This document shows, in pieces, positions 6,953-14,117 of a DNA stretch of 51,853 nucleotides. The notes under the pieces are model-generated. The model saw only the letters and a list, made by a program, of their open reading frames with translations, was not told the origin of the DNA and did no database searches. Position numbers and translations under genes: made by a program. The DNA is from Clostridiales bacterium. GTDB lineage: Bacteria; Bacillota; Clostridia; Peptostreptococcales; Anaerovoracaceae. Each line of letters starts with the position of its first letter. Position 1 is the stretch's first letter. The stretch lies in assembly GCA_022773945.1 (NCBI GenBank), contig JALFNS010000022.1:1-51853 (forward strand), given 5' to 3'.

Positions 6953-7101
6953 ATGAAAATAACATCCTCAAGAGATTTCGTCGGAGAAGCGATTAAAAAC
7001 AGGAGAACGGTAAGGAAACAGCAGATCTAGGCAAGGCTATCTTCCTTATGAATATGCTCGGAATGGATCTCGAGACCGGAAACAGAGGTGAGGATGAATG
7101 A
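6953..7101 (+). pseudogene. Decayed hipB-like XRE antitoxin gene
   Basis: Two fragments in different frames look like the ends of a HipB-type protein. The first (6953-7030) reads MKITSSRDFVGEAIKNRRT and on to KQQI then stop, like the first helix of HipB proteins. The second (7030-7101) reads GKAIFLMNMLGMDLETGN and ends GEDE, resembling the last third of the intact HipB at 3118 (QALAMFGKEAVPGKIGED). The recognition-helix region between them, about 30 residues, is missing. No hipA-type gene follows. The HipB-like operator at 6915 supports this reading, but the resemblance is by eye. Confidence 0.4.
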
Positions 7102-7110
7102 AGAACATGT

Positions 7111-7130
7111 TAAAATATACCTAGCTACAG
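7111..7130 (+). promoter_or_regulatory. MarR operator and -10 region before marR
   Basis: TAAAAT (7111-7116) followed by TACCTAGCTACA (7118-7129). The word TA-n-CTAGCTACA matches the perfect palindrome in the MATE promoter (7616-7633) with one arm imperfect, so the MarR protein probably represses its own gene as well. The -35 is not clear. This element places the translation start at 7148, not at the upstream ATG codons. Confidence 0.5.
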
Positions 7131-7147
7131 AATTTAGAGGTGTGATT

Positions 7148-7573
7148 ATGAATCCGAAATACATCGGTCCTATAATGAAGAAAATCAGCGAAGAGATGGA
7201 AAAACAAGCGAACGAGCAGCTTAAGAAATACCGTCTCACACTCACACAGGGTAAGATTATTCTGTTCCTGTCGGACAAACCGGAAAAAAGGGCAACCCAG
7301 AAAGAACTGGAGGATTTCCTTCAGGTTTCACATCCTACAACCGTTTCAATAGTCAGGAGCATGGAAGCCAAGAACATGATTGAAACCGTCAGAGCCGGGG
7401 AGGACAGACGAATGAAATACGTCAGCCTGGTCTGGGGAAATGAGGAAATCTACAGTGAGATTCGTGATAACGCCTCAGAATTGGATCGCCGGCTGCTTGA
7501 CGGATTTAGTGACGAAGAGAAGGCTCAGTTTTGTGCCTTTCTTGACAGAGTATACAGAAACTCCGTATGCTAA
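7148..7573 (+). CDS. MarR-family regulator of the adjacent MATE exporter
   Basis: A winged-helix regulator of 141 residues from the ATG at 7148. LTLTQGKIILFLSDKPEKRATQKELEDFLQVSHPTTVSIVRSMEAKNMIE and the wing GEDRRMKYVSL are typical MarR features; flanking helices would form the dimer interface. Start 7148 is chosen because AGAGGTG lies 5-11 nt upstream and the predicted promoter lies between it and the longer frame start at 7088. The next gene, 76 bp away on the same strand, encodes a multidrug MATE exporter with a perfect palindrome at its promoter, so MarR most likely releases it when a drug or phenolic ligand binds. Confidence 0.85.
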   Translation: MNPKYIGPIMKKISEEMEKQANEQLKKYRLTLTQGKIILFLSDKPEKRATQKELEDFLQVSHPTTVSIVRSMEAKNMIETVRAGEDRRMKYVSLVWGNEEIYSEIRDNASELDRRLLDGFSDEEKAQFCAFLDRVYRNSVC

Positions 7574-7589
7574 GGAAGATATAAGAAGG

Positions 7590-7633
7590 TTTACATATTG
7601 CTGTCCTCATGCTAAAATGTAGCTAGCTACATT
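7590..7633 (+). promoter_or_regulatory. MATE promoter with perfect 18-bp MarR operator
   Basis: TTTACA (7590-7595), 17 bp, TAAAAT (7613-7618). AATGTAGCTAGCTACATT (7616-7633) is a perfect palindrome that overlaps the end of the -10 box and the start site, an ideal place for repression. Confidence 0.75.
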
Positions 7634-7649
7634 AAAAAGGGAGTAAGCA

Positions 7650-8991
7650 ATGAATCAATCACTCGAAAAGTATCACAACATGCCGGTCTCGAAGGCTGTA
7701 ATTCAGAATGCGCTGCCCGCTGTGGCGGCAATGCTCATGGTTCTCATATACAACCTGGCAGACACGTTTTTTATCGGACAGACCCACGATGCCTATCAGG
7801 TGGCGGCAGTTTCTCTGGCGACGCCTGTTTTTTTTGATTTTCATGGCGGTTGGGACTATCTTCGGAATCGGCGGAACCTCTGTTATTTCCCGGGCCTTCG
7901 GTGAGGGCAGGAAGGACTATGCCGGGAAGGTGTGTGCCTTCTGTATGTGGAGCTGCATCATAATCGGTGTGGCGGTTTCTGCAGGCTTCCTGCTGTTTAT
8001 GGACCCGATTCTTAAACTGATCGGTGCGAGTGAGGACACCTGGGAGTTTACCGAAACATATCTGACCATCGTAAGCTTCTCGGGAACCTTCGCTCTCATA
8101 TCCGGCTGCTTCTCCAATATTCTCAGGGCGGAAGGTCAGGCCGCAAAGGCTATGAAGGGGCAGCTCATCGGGAATCTGCTGAATATATGCCTTGATGCTC
8201 TGTTTATCATGGTTCTGCACTGGGAGATTACCGGTTGCGCACTTGCCACACTTTTCGGTGAGCTGGCAGGTGCCGCCTATTATCTTTATTACTACCTTAC
8301 GGGCAAGTCATCTCTCAGCGTTAACATATGTGATTTCACATTCAGAGACAAGGTACCGGGAAGCGTGTTTGCCATAGGCGTTCCCGCTGCACTGGGTTCT
8401 CTTCTGATGAGCGTTTCTCAGATTGTCATGAACAGCCGCATGTCTTCGTACGGCGATCTGGCTGTAGCGGGAGTCGGTGTAGCTATGAAGATAGTCATGA
8501 TAACAGGAATGATTTCTATGGGAATAGGGCAGGGCGTGCAGCCCCTTCTGGGATACTGTACAGGAGCCGGAGTATGGGACAGGTTCAGGCAGTATATGAA
8601 ATTCACCTTCACCTTCGCTACTGTACTGGGAGTTTCTCTGACAATACTCTGTTATATTTTCACAGATCAGATTGTGAGCATATTTCTTACGGATGAAGGC
8701 GCATCGGATTTTGCTGTGGATTTTGCGAGAATACTGTTGTCGACGGGGCCGGTCTTCGGCATATTCTATGTTATAACCAATGCGCTGCAGGCAATGGGAG
8801 CGGCCGTGCCGTCGCTGATTATCAACATCAGCAGGCAGGGGCTGGTGTACATACCGATGCTCTTCATACTGGATGCGGCTCTCGGAGTGACCGGTCTGGT
8901 GTGGGCGCAGCCCGCCGCGGGTGTTATTTCCCTCCTTATCGGGATAGTGATGTATTCCCGAGTCCTGAATCGGTCTGCGAGAAGCAATTGA
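7650..8991 (+). pseudogene. MATE-family multidrug exporter, frameshifted in a T8 tract
   Basis: Two overlapping frames together encode one MATE protein of about 447 residues. The first (7650-7904) gives MNQSLEKYHNMPVSKAVIQNALPAVAAML and NLADTFFIGQ up to ATPVFF; the second continues LIFMAVGTIFGIGGTSVISRAFGEGRKD to the stop at 8991. The shift falls in a run of eight T (7828-7835): seven T would restore a single frame. About a dozen membrane segments are present and nothing else is damaged, so this is either a recent single-base slip, phase variation, slippage during expression, or a sequencing error in a homopolymer. Ribosome site GGGAG at 7639-7643. Na+- or H+-driven export is the family role. 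Confidence 0.8.
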
Positions 8992-9017
8992 CAAAACCCC
9001 TGCCCGCCCCTTAGAAT
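8988..9017 (+). promoter_or_regulatory. Promoter of the EamA-type transporter
   Basis: TTGACA (8988-8993) overlaps the MATE stop codon; TAGAAT (9012-9017) follows after 18 bp. The start would be near 9024, giving a 67-nt leader that contains a terminator. Confidence 0.6.
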
Positions 9018-9054
9018 AGAGTCGTGAGAAGTCAGAATTGAGAAATTTGAGATT

Positions 9055-9078
9055 GCCACCCGAGAGGGTGGCTTTTTT
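9055..9078 (+). terminator. Terminator or attenuator in the leader of the EamA-type gene
   Basis: GCCACCC (9055-9061), loop GAGA, GGGTGGC (9066-9072), then six T. It is a textbook intrinsic terminator, yet only 1 nt before the ribosome site AGGAGG (9079-9084) of the next gene. With a promoter at 8988 the arrangement looks like transcription attenuation; otherwise it ends the MATE message and the next gene relies on read-through. Confidence 0.8.
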
Positions 9079-9090
9079 AGGAGGTATGAA

Positions 9091-9519
9091 ATGAATATCA
9101 GTATGGTATGGCCAATCGCTCTGGCAGTGTTCGCGGACATTTTCTATCAGATCTCGACGAAATCAACACCTGCCAACATAAACCCCTTCGCATCTCTGAC
9201 CATAACCTATCTGGTGGGTGCGGCGGTAGCGGCTGTCATATTCTTCATTACGAGCGATGGGCAAAGCCTGCTGACGGAATGGAAGTCTGTGAACTGGACC
9301 GCATTTATTCTGGGACTGGCTATTGTGGGCCTTGAAGCGGGAAGCATATACATGTACAAGGCTGGCTGGAATATTAACACAGGCTATATTGTCAAGTCAA
9401 TAATACTGGCAATCGCACTGATTGGAGTGGGTTACGTTCTGTATAAGGAACCATTCTCTCTTACTAAGGCAGCAGGAATTGCAGTGTGCCTTGTGGGGCT
9501 GTTTATTATCAATTACTGA
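9091..9519 (+). CDS. Small EamA/DMT-type four-helix membrane transporter
   Basis: A 142-residue protein with about four to five membrane segments, equal to half of an EamA-type drug/metabolite transporter. It shows the repeat pattern of the family: an N-terminal helix with LAVFADIFYQISTK, then GLEAGSIYMYKAGWNI, KSIILAIALIGVGYVLYKE and a final GIAVCLVGLFIINY. Single-repeat members usually work as dimers, as small multidrug resistance proteins do, and move cations or metabolites. Substrate unknown. Ribosome site AGGAGG 7 nt upstream. It follows the MATE gene but has its own promoter and attenuator. Confidence 0.75.
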   Translation: MNISMVWPIALAVFADIFYQISTKSTPANINPFASLTITYLVGAAVAAVIFFITSDGQSLLTEWKSVNWTAFILGLAIVGLEAGSIYMYKAGWNINTGYIVKSIILAIALIGVGYVLYKEPFSLTKAAGIAVCLVGLFIINY

Positions 9520-9530
9520 CGCAATTATGT

Positions 9531-9559
9531 TTGAATATGTATCATAATCATGTTATTAT
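9531..9559 (+). promoter_or_regulatory. Promoter of the phd-like gene
   Basis: TTGAAT (9531-9536), 17 bp, TATTAT (9554-9559). Ribosome site AGAGGTG at 9569-9575 before the ATG at 9582. Confidence 0.5.
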
Positions 9560-9581
9560 CTGAAAGAAGAGAGGTGATATA

Positions 9582-9845
9582 ATGCCACGAATTGTACCAA
9601 TAAAAGAATTAAGAAATACGAATGAGATATCAAGAATATGTCATGCGAAGGATGAGCCGGTCTTTGTGACAAAACAGGGATATGGCGATTTAGTCGTTAT
9701 GAGTGTGGAAGCATATGATAAACTTGTCGGTATCGCGGATACTGATGACGCAATAACAGCTTCAGAGGCAGAATTGGCCGCCGGATGCGAAGTTCGGGAA
9801 GCAGGTGCTGCTCTTAGCGAGCTGAGGAGGAAGCAAAGACTGTGA
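9582..9845 (+). CDS. Phd/YefM-family antitoxin without an adjacent toxin
   Basis: An 87-residue protein. The N-terminal half (IVPIKELRNTNEISRICHAKDEPVFVTKQGYGDLVVMSVEAYDKL in pieces) is the DNA-binding Phd/YefM fold; the C-terminal half is Ala/Glu-rich and would be disordered until it wraps a toxin. No RelE, YoeB or Doc gene follows directly; the next gene (9911) encodes a flavodoxin and the one after a Fic protein. It may be an orphan antitoxin that cross-acts, or what is left of a pair whose toxin was replaced. Starts at ATG with AGAGGTG seven bases upstream. Confidence 0.8.
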   Translation: MPRIVPIKELRNTNEISRICHAKDEPVFVTKQGYGDLVVMSVEAYDKLVGIADTDDAITASEAELAAGCEVREAGAALSELRRKQRL

Positions 9846-9910
9846 TTATTATTACTGTCAGATATTCTCATAGCAGTTTTTGATAATTAAAGGAACAGGG
9901 AGAGAATGAA

Positions 9911-10300
9911 ATGCAGGTTTATTATTTCACACGTACGGGAAGAAGCAGGGCGATTGCCGATGAAATCGCAGAGCGCTACAACACTGAAGCAAGAAAGATT
10001 GAAGATCACAAAAACTGGGACGGCAAGCTGAACTATATGAAGGCAGGCTTCATGGCCTGCAGAGGCAAGGCGATACCGGCTGACTATGTTGAACCGGACA
10101 TGTCGGACGATATTGTTGTTGTGTTCCCTCTATGGGCGGGAACCATGCCTCCGGGAGTGAAGACCTTCGTGGAATCCGTAGGCAGAGAGAATATTACTGC
10201 TGTCGTGACATCTCTGGGAAGTAAACTGAAGAATAGAGACGGATTCAGGAGGATAATCGATCTGGTAGGCGATGAAATAGCCGCACCGGAGGATATTTAG
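9911..10300 (+). CDS. Flavodoxin-like protein
   Basis: A 129-residue flavodoxin-fold protein that should bind FMN: the phosphate loop TRTGRSRAIADEIA (residues 7-20) opens the protein and VVVFPLWAGTMPPGVKTFVE forms the second flavin loop. It would carry electrons between partner enzymes or act as an FMN-dependent reductase. It is short and ends after EAAPEDI-like sequence, so the last helix may be abbreviated. Ribosome site CAGGGAG at 9897-9903. The stop codon is directly followed by the Fic gene start region. A recent truncated copy lies at 1400-1595, next to the AraC regulator. Confidence 0.8.
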   Translation: MQVYYFTRTGRSRAIADEIAERYNTEARKIEDHKNWDGKLNYMKAGFMACRGKAIPADYVEPDMSDDIVVVFPLWAGTMPPGVKTFVESVGRENITAVVTSLGSKLKNRDGFRRIIDLVGDEIAAPEDI

Positions 10301-10311
10301 TGAGGGGATAT

Positions 10312-10917
10312 ATGGCACTTGATAACTTGTTAGGAATCAGCGACTCTGCGGAGCTCGCTAAAGCTGAAGAAGAAATCAGCAAGAAAAAGGCTGCCCGATT
10401 ATTCGAAAGCGGGCGGCTTGATGAACTGGAACCGGGAACTTTCGAATGTCTTGCGGAGATTCATAGAGAACTGTTTGGCGAAATATATGATTTCGCCGGT
10501 AAGCTCAGAATTGTGAACATATCTAAGGGAAATTTTCGCTTCGTACCTGTTGTTTATCTGGAAGCGTCAATTAAGAGTATTGAGAAAATGCCGCAGTCTA
10601 CATTCGATGAGATTGTGGAGAAGTATGTTGAGATGAACATTGCCCATCCCTTCAGGGAGGGCAACGGCAGAAGCGCGCGCATATGGCTGGATTTGATGCT
10701 CAAGAAGGAAATATGTCAAGTAGTTGACTGGAGCGAAGTAGATAAAGATGACTACCTGATGGCAATGGAACGCAGCCCGGTTAAAGATATCGAGATTAAG
10801 CACGTATTAAAGAGCGCATTGACTGATAGGATAGATGACCGCGAAGTTTATATGAAAGGAATTGATCACAGCTACCATTACGAAGGCTATGATGCCTATA
10901 AAACAGAGGAGCTGTAG
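10312..10917 (+). CDS. Class III Fic protein with built-in inhibitory helix
   Basis: A 201-residue Fic-domain enzyme. HPFREGNGRSAR (112-123) is the complete active-site motif that transfers AMP (or another nucleotide) to a protein hydroxyl group. The C-terminal SYHYEG (187-192) fits the inhibitory motif [ST]xxxE[GN] of class III Fic proteins such as the Neisseria meningitidis enzyme, which it resembles along its length (ARLFESG, YVEMNIAHPF, AMERSPV, KGI-SY-YEGY). The enzyme should therefore be self-restrained until it changes oligomeric state or is modified. Known class III Fic proteins adenylylate DNA gyrase. ATG at 10312 is preferred over GTG at 10300 because TGAGGGG lies 5-11 nt upstream. 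Confidence 0.88.
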   Translation: MALDNLLGISDSAELAKAEEEISKKKAARLFESGRLDELEPGTFECLAEIHRELFGEIYDFAGKLRIVNISKGNFRFVPVVYLEASIKSIEKMPQSTFDEIVEKYVEMNIAHPFREGNGRSARIWLDLMLKKEICQVVDWSEVDKDDYLMAMERSPVKDIEIKHVLKSALTDRIDDREVYMKGIDHSYHYEGYDAYKTEEL

Positions 10918-10963
10918 TAGTGTATGAAGAAGAATAAAACTATTCTCAATTAATGGCAGATAG

Positions 10964-11229
10964 AATATACCCCGGAGGGGTATATTAACAGGTCGATGTA
11001 TTCCTTTTACCCCGAAAATAGGACATTAGGAATACATGAACCCCTAAACATGGCTACGATTATATACCCGAAGCTTCGAAATTCAGACTTTAGGTATATC
11101 TAGGATCTCTTATGAGCTCTTTCATGTATGCCAAATTGGCTAAAAGCGAGGACTTAGCCGCACATACCCCATAATATTAAGCGTGCATGTATTCCTATCG
11201 GGCCGAAAACAGGGTCTAAGGAATACATG
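10964..11229 (+). repeat. Array of diverged palindromes with 63-64-nt period (copy 1)
   Basis: This gene-free stretch (10918-11263) contains a short palindrome AATATACCCC-GGA-GGGGTATATT (10964-10986) and then four dyads whose starts are 64, 64 and 63 nt apart: 10998, 11062, 11126, 11189. Dyad 1: ATGTATTCCT (10996-11005)/AGGAATACAT (11028-11037). Dyad 2: ATATACC (11062-11068)/GGTATAT (11093-11099). Dyad 3: GTATG (11126-11130)/CATAC (11163-11167), with inner GGCTAA/TTAGCC. Dyad 4: CATGTATTCCT (11186-11196)/AGGAATACATG (11219-11229). Loops share CGAAAA-AGG (1 and 4) or relatives. The stems differ between units but stay paired. Linkers are about 26 nt. Function unknown. Confidence 0.75.
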
Positions 11230-11263
11230 AACCTCTGGAATTAAACGTGATAGGAGAAAACAA

Positions 11264-11617
11264 ATGCTGAAGATATATTGTTACAACCGCTGCAGCACAT
11301 GCAGGAAGGCTATGAAGCGGCTGGACGAAAAGGGAATTGAGTATGAGGTAATAGATATTAAGGAAGAGCACCCGGATGAGGAAACGCTGCGGAAGTATTA
11401 TGATATGAGCGGACTTCCTCTCAAGAGATTCTGGAACACCAGCGGAATACAGTACAGAGAGTTGGGTCTGGCTCGAAAACTTAAGGAAATGAGTGAGGAT
11501 GAACAGCTGGCACTGCTGGCAACAGACGGGATGCTGGTGAAGCGGCCGCTGCTTGTCGGCGACGATTTCGTTCTTACCGGATTCAAGGAAGATGAGTGGA
11601 CGGAGAAACTGCTCTAA
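11264..11617 (+). CDS. ArsC/Spx-family thioredoxin-fold protein
   Basis: A 117-residue member of the ArsC/Spx/YffB family. CSTC (10-13) after a beta strand (LKIYCYNR) is the redox motif; KRPLL followed by GF near the C-terminus is the usual second signature. Family members are glutathione- or thioredoxin-linked reductases, arsenate reductases, or RNA-polymerase-binding Spx regulators. Spx has CxxC with a specific C-terminal region; this protein lacks clear Spx-only features, so I leave the role open. Ribosome site GATAGGAG at 11249-11256. It is 6 bp before tag, probably one operon with tag and the cupin gene. Confidence 0.8.
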   Translation: MLKIYCYNRCSTCRKAMKRLDEKGIEYEVIDIKEEHPDEETLRKYYDMSGLPLKRFWNTSGIQYRELGLARKLKEMSEDEQLALLATDGMLVKRPLLVGDDFVLTGFKEDEWTEKLL

Positions 11618-11623
11618 GGCATC

Positions 11624-12229
11624 ATGGGTTACTGCGACTGGGCCTCTGTGGACGAGAACAACAGAATATATCACGACAGCGAGTGGGGCATCCCGGTGCA
11701 CGACGACAGGCACATGTTCGAGCATCTGTTTCTGGAGTGCATGCAGTGCGGCCTTTCCTGGGCACTTATGCTGAAGAAGAGAGAAATCTTCAGGGAGTGC
11801 TTCGACAACTTCGATTACGACAGGATTGCGGAGTACGGTGAGGAGGACGTGGAGCGAATACTGAACCGTGAGGGGATGATAAAATCTCCGCGGAAGGTGA
11901 ATGCCATAATCAACAACGCCCGATGCTACCGGGAGATCCGGGAGGAATACGGAAGCTTTTGCGAGTATATATGGACCTGCACGGGCGGCAGAACGATTCT
12001 CTACGAAGGCCATGAAGACGGCGAAATCCCCGTGAGCAACGGTCTGTCGGACAGAATAAGCCGGGACCTGAAGAAACGCGGTTTCAAGTATGTGGGGCCG
12101 ATTACCGTATACTCAATGATGCAGGCCTGCGGTCTGATTAACGACCACGAGCGGGACTGCCCGCGGCGCGACATGATTAATGACAATTACCCGACGGTGA
12201 GACTCGGTCGGGATGAGGAGATTTACTGA
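11624..12229 (+). CDS. tag: DNA-3-methyladenine glycosylase I
   Basis: A 201-residue Tag enzyme that removes 3-methyladenine from alkylated DNA to start base-excision repair. The zinc-snap residues are visible: Cys4 (GYCDW), His17 (YHDSEWG) and the C-terminal NDHERDC pair. SWALMLKKREIFRECF and the GFKYVGPITVYSMMQACG segment match the helix-hairpin-helix fold. The length is slightly above the E. coli enzyme. The ATG at 11624 follows the ArsC-like stop by 6 bp; its stop TGA is directly followed by the cupin ATG. Confidence 0.92.
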   Translation: MGYCDWASVDENNRIYHDSEWGIPVHDDRHMFEHLFLECMQCGLSWALMLKKREIFRECFDNFDYDRIAEYGEEDVERILNREGMIKSPRKVNAIINNARCYREIREEYGSFCEYIWTCTGGRTILYEGHEDGEIPVSNGLSDRISRDLKKRGFKYVGPITVYSMMQACGLINDHERDCPRRDMINDNYPTVRLGRDEEIY

Positions 12230-12559
12230 ATGAAGATTGACTTTAACGAAATGAATGAGATGACTATCCCAGGCATGAACGGCGGCACAGGGATGATGAC
12301 GTGCCGCATGTACAACGATGAGAAGTACAGAATAATCGAAACAGTGCTTCATCCGGGCGGGGCCATAGGAAATCATCTGCAGGACAGCGGCGACGATATG
12401 AACTATGTAATAAGCGGCATCGGCAAGGCAATCTGCGACGGAGCGGAGGAAGAGCTGAAGCCGGGAGTGATGCACATCTGCCCGAAAGGATCGGAGCACA
12501 GCATTGTAAACACTGGTGAGGAGGATCTGGTCATGCTGACCCTGGTGGTCGCCGGATAA
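12230..12559 (+). CDS. Small cupin-domain protein
   Basis: A 109-residue single-domain cupin. Motif 1 is HPGGAIGNHLQDSGDDMNYVISG and motif 2 PKGSEHSIVNTGEEDL, which together form the usual metal-binding barrel; the His of motif 1 (NH) and of motif 2 (EH) are present. Such small cupins include sugar isomerases, decarboxylases and storage proteins, so no reaction can be named. It starts on the base after the tag stop codon (TGA-ATG), showing tight coupling. Confidence 0.8.
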   Translation: MKIDFNEMNEMTIPGMNGGTGMMTCRMYNDEKYRIIETVLHPGGAIGNHLQDSGDDMNYVISGIGKAICDGAEEELKPGVMHICPKGSEHSIVNTGEEDLVMLTLVVAG

Positions 12560-12593
12560 AACTTACAATATATAAGATATTTTAGACATGTTA

Positions 12594-12623
12594 TTGCATA
12601 ATCACTCACTATGATGATATAAT
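12594..12623 (+). promoter_or_regulatory. Promoter of the yfcC-pepD operon
   Basis: TTGCAT (12594-12599), 18 bp, TATAAT (12618-12623). The leader runs about 55 nt to the ribosome site GGAGGTGG (12665-12672). Confidence 0.6.
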
Positions 12624-12682
12624 ACCGACAATTTACGTATTTTGTTCATCATAGTTTATAGTTTGGAGGTGGAAATTTTAAC

Positions 12683-14116
12683 ATGTCTTTTTTTAAGAAA
12701 AACAAAGAAGGCGAACAGCTACAGGATGTTCATGAAGTTAAATCGGTAAACCCGATGGTTATACTGGCCTGTATCATCATCCTGGCGGCAATAGCAACAT
12801 ATGTTGTTCCTGCCGGCACATTTGACAGAGTCCCTATCGAAGGAACCGACTACGAAGGAATAGTGCAGGGTTCATACCACTATGTGGATAACAGCCCTAT
12901 AGCGCCTTTTGATGTTTTCGTTTCGTTTACCAAGGGACTGCAGAATGCAGCTTACATAATATTCTTCCTGCTGATTCTCGGCGGTGTGTTCAAAATCGTC
13001 GAGACTACAGGAGCTCTTCATGCGGGCATCAACAACATGATCAAGGCAACGGCCGGTAAAGAGGTAATCCTCGTTCCCATCTGCCTCATCGTGTTCTCAC
13101 TTATCTCAGCCACAGCGGCATGCTGTGAGGAGTATCTGGCCTTCCTGCCGCTCATGTACATGGTCTGCATGGGATGCGGCTTCGACTCCATACTGGCCGT
13201 AGGACTTCTCTTCTGCTCATCGGCCGTAGGTTATGCGGGCGGTATGACTCAGGCATTCTCCGTAGGTGTTGCACAGACTATCGCCGGACTTCCTATGTTC
13301 TCCGGAATCGGATTTAGAACAGTCGGATGGGCGGTTCTCGTAACAGCTACCATTATCTACATGATGATATACGCTCACAAAATCAAGAAAGACCCGAGCA
13401 AGGCATATAACTTCGAAATCGACAAGAAGTACAGAGCCGAAATGGATTTCAGCACGGATAACATAGCCAAGCTGACAGGCAGACAGGCTGCGGTTCTGGC
13501 AGTATTCTTCGCCGGCTTCGTATTCGCTGCTTTCTCGGTTATCAAGCTGGGATTCTACATCGACGAGATGTCAGCAATATTCCTCATCGTGGGAATTATC
13601 TGCGCCATAATCGGCGGTGTGGGACCGGGAAGAACTGCAGATGCTTTCGCGGAAGGTGCCAAGGATCTGGTATGGGCCGGCCTGATCATAGGACTTTGCT
13701 ATGCGGCAACTACCATACTCCAGGATGCTCAGATTATGGATACGATTGTCAACGCTATGGGAGAGGCTCTGAAGGGGCTCCACTCATCCGTCGCAGCGGT
13801 TGGAATGTTCGTTCTTCAGGACGTGCTCAATTTCCTGATTCCGTCGGGATCCGGGCAGGCGGCAATCACCATGCCGTTTATGGCTCCGCTGGCAGACGTT
13901 CTCGGAGTTACGAGACAGACTGCGGTTCTGGCCTTCCAGTACGGTGATGCCTTCACTAACGTAATCTCACCTACAAGCGGCGAGATTATGGCGGCTCTGG
14001 CAATCTGTCACGTTCCTTACGGCAAGTGGTTCAAGTTCATGTGGAAGCTCTGGGTAATATGGGCCGTTCTGGCATGCATACTCCTGGTTGTAGCTTCAAT
14101 GATAGGATATAACTAA
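12683..14116 (+). CDS. YfcC/DcuC-type carboxylate or amino-acid carrier
   Basis: A 477-residue transporter of the C4-dicarboxylate anaerobic carrier/YfcC group with about twelve membrane helices. Typical sites are NPMVILACIIILAAIATYVVPAGTFDR at the start, the duplicated re-entrant loops SATAACCEEYLAFLPLMY and VLNFLIPSGSGQAAITMPFMAPL, and the ending FTNVISPTSGEIMAALAICHVPYGKWFKFMWKL. The substrate is not certain; relatives move C4-dicarboxylates, short-chain acids or basic amino acids and peptides. The next gene, one base after its stop, encodes an Xaa-His dipeptidase, which favours a peptide or amino-acid role. Ribosome site GGAGGTGG 11 nt upstream. Confidence 0.82.
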   Translation: MSFFKKNKEGEQLQDVHEVKSVNPMVILACIIILAAIATYVVPAGTFDRVPIEGTDYEGIVQGSYHYVDNSPIAPFDVFVSFTKGLQNAAYIIFFLLILGGVFKIVETTGALHAGINNMIKATAGKEVILVPICLIVFSLISATAACCEEYLAFLPLMYMVCMGCGFDSILAVGLLFCSSAVGYAGGMTQAFSVGVAQTIAGLPMFSGIGFRTVGWAVLVTATIIYMMIYAHKIKKDPSKAYNFEIDKKYRAEMDFSTDNIAKLTGRQAAVLAVFFAGFVFAAFSVIKLGFYIDEMSAIFLIVGIICAIIGGVGPGRTADAFAEGAKDLVWAGLIIGLCYAATTILQDAQIMDTIVNAMGEALKGLHSSVAAVGMFVLQDVLNFLIPSGSGQAAITMPFMAPLADVLGVTRQTAVLAFQYGDAFTNVISPTSGEIMAALAICHVPYGKWFKFMWKLWVIWAVLACILLVVASMIGYN

Positions 14117-14117
14117 A

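Noticed and set aside
7088-7147. The upstream start of the marR frame
   Set aside because: It would place the promoter and operator inside the coding region; the ATG at 7148 has a proper ribosome site.
9024-9078. T-box or guanidine riboswitch before the EamA-type gene
   Set aside because: The leader is under 60 nt and shows neither the T-box sequence nor the ACGG hairpin pairs of guanidine riboswitches.
9582-10917. A classical phd-doc operon
   Set aside because: The two genes are 467 bp apart with a flavodoxin gene between, and the Fic protein is longer than Doc and carries its own inhibitory motif.
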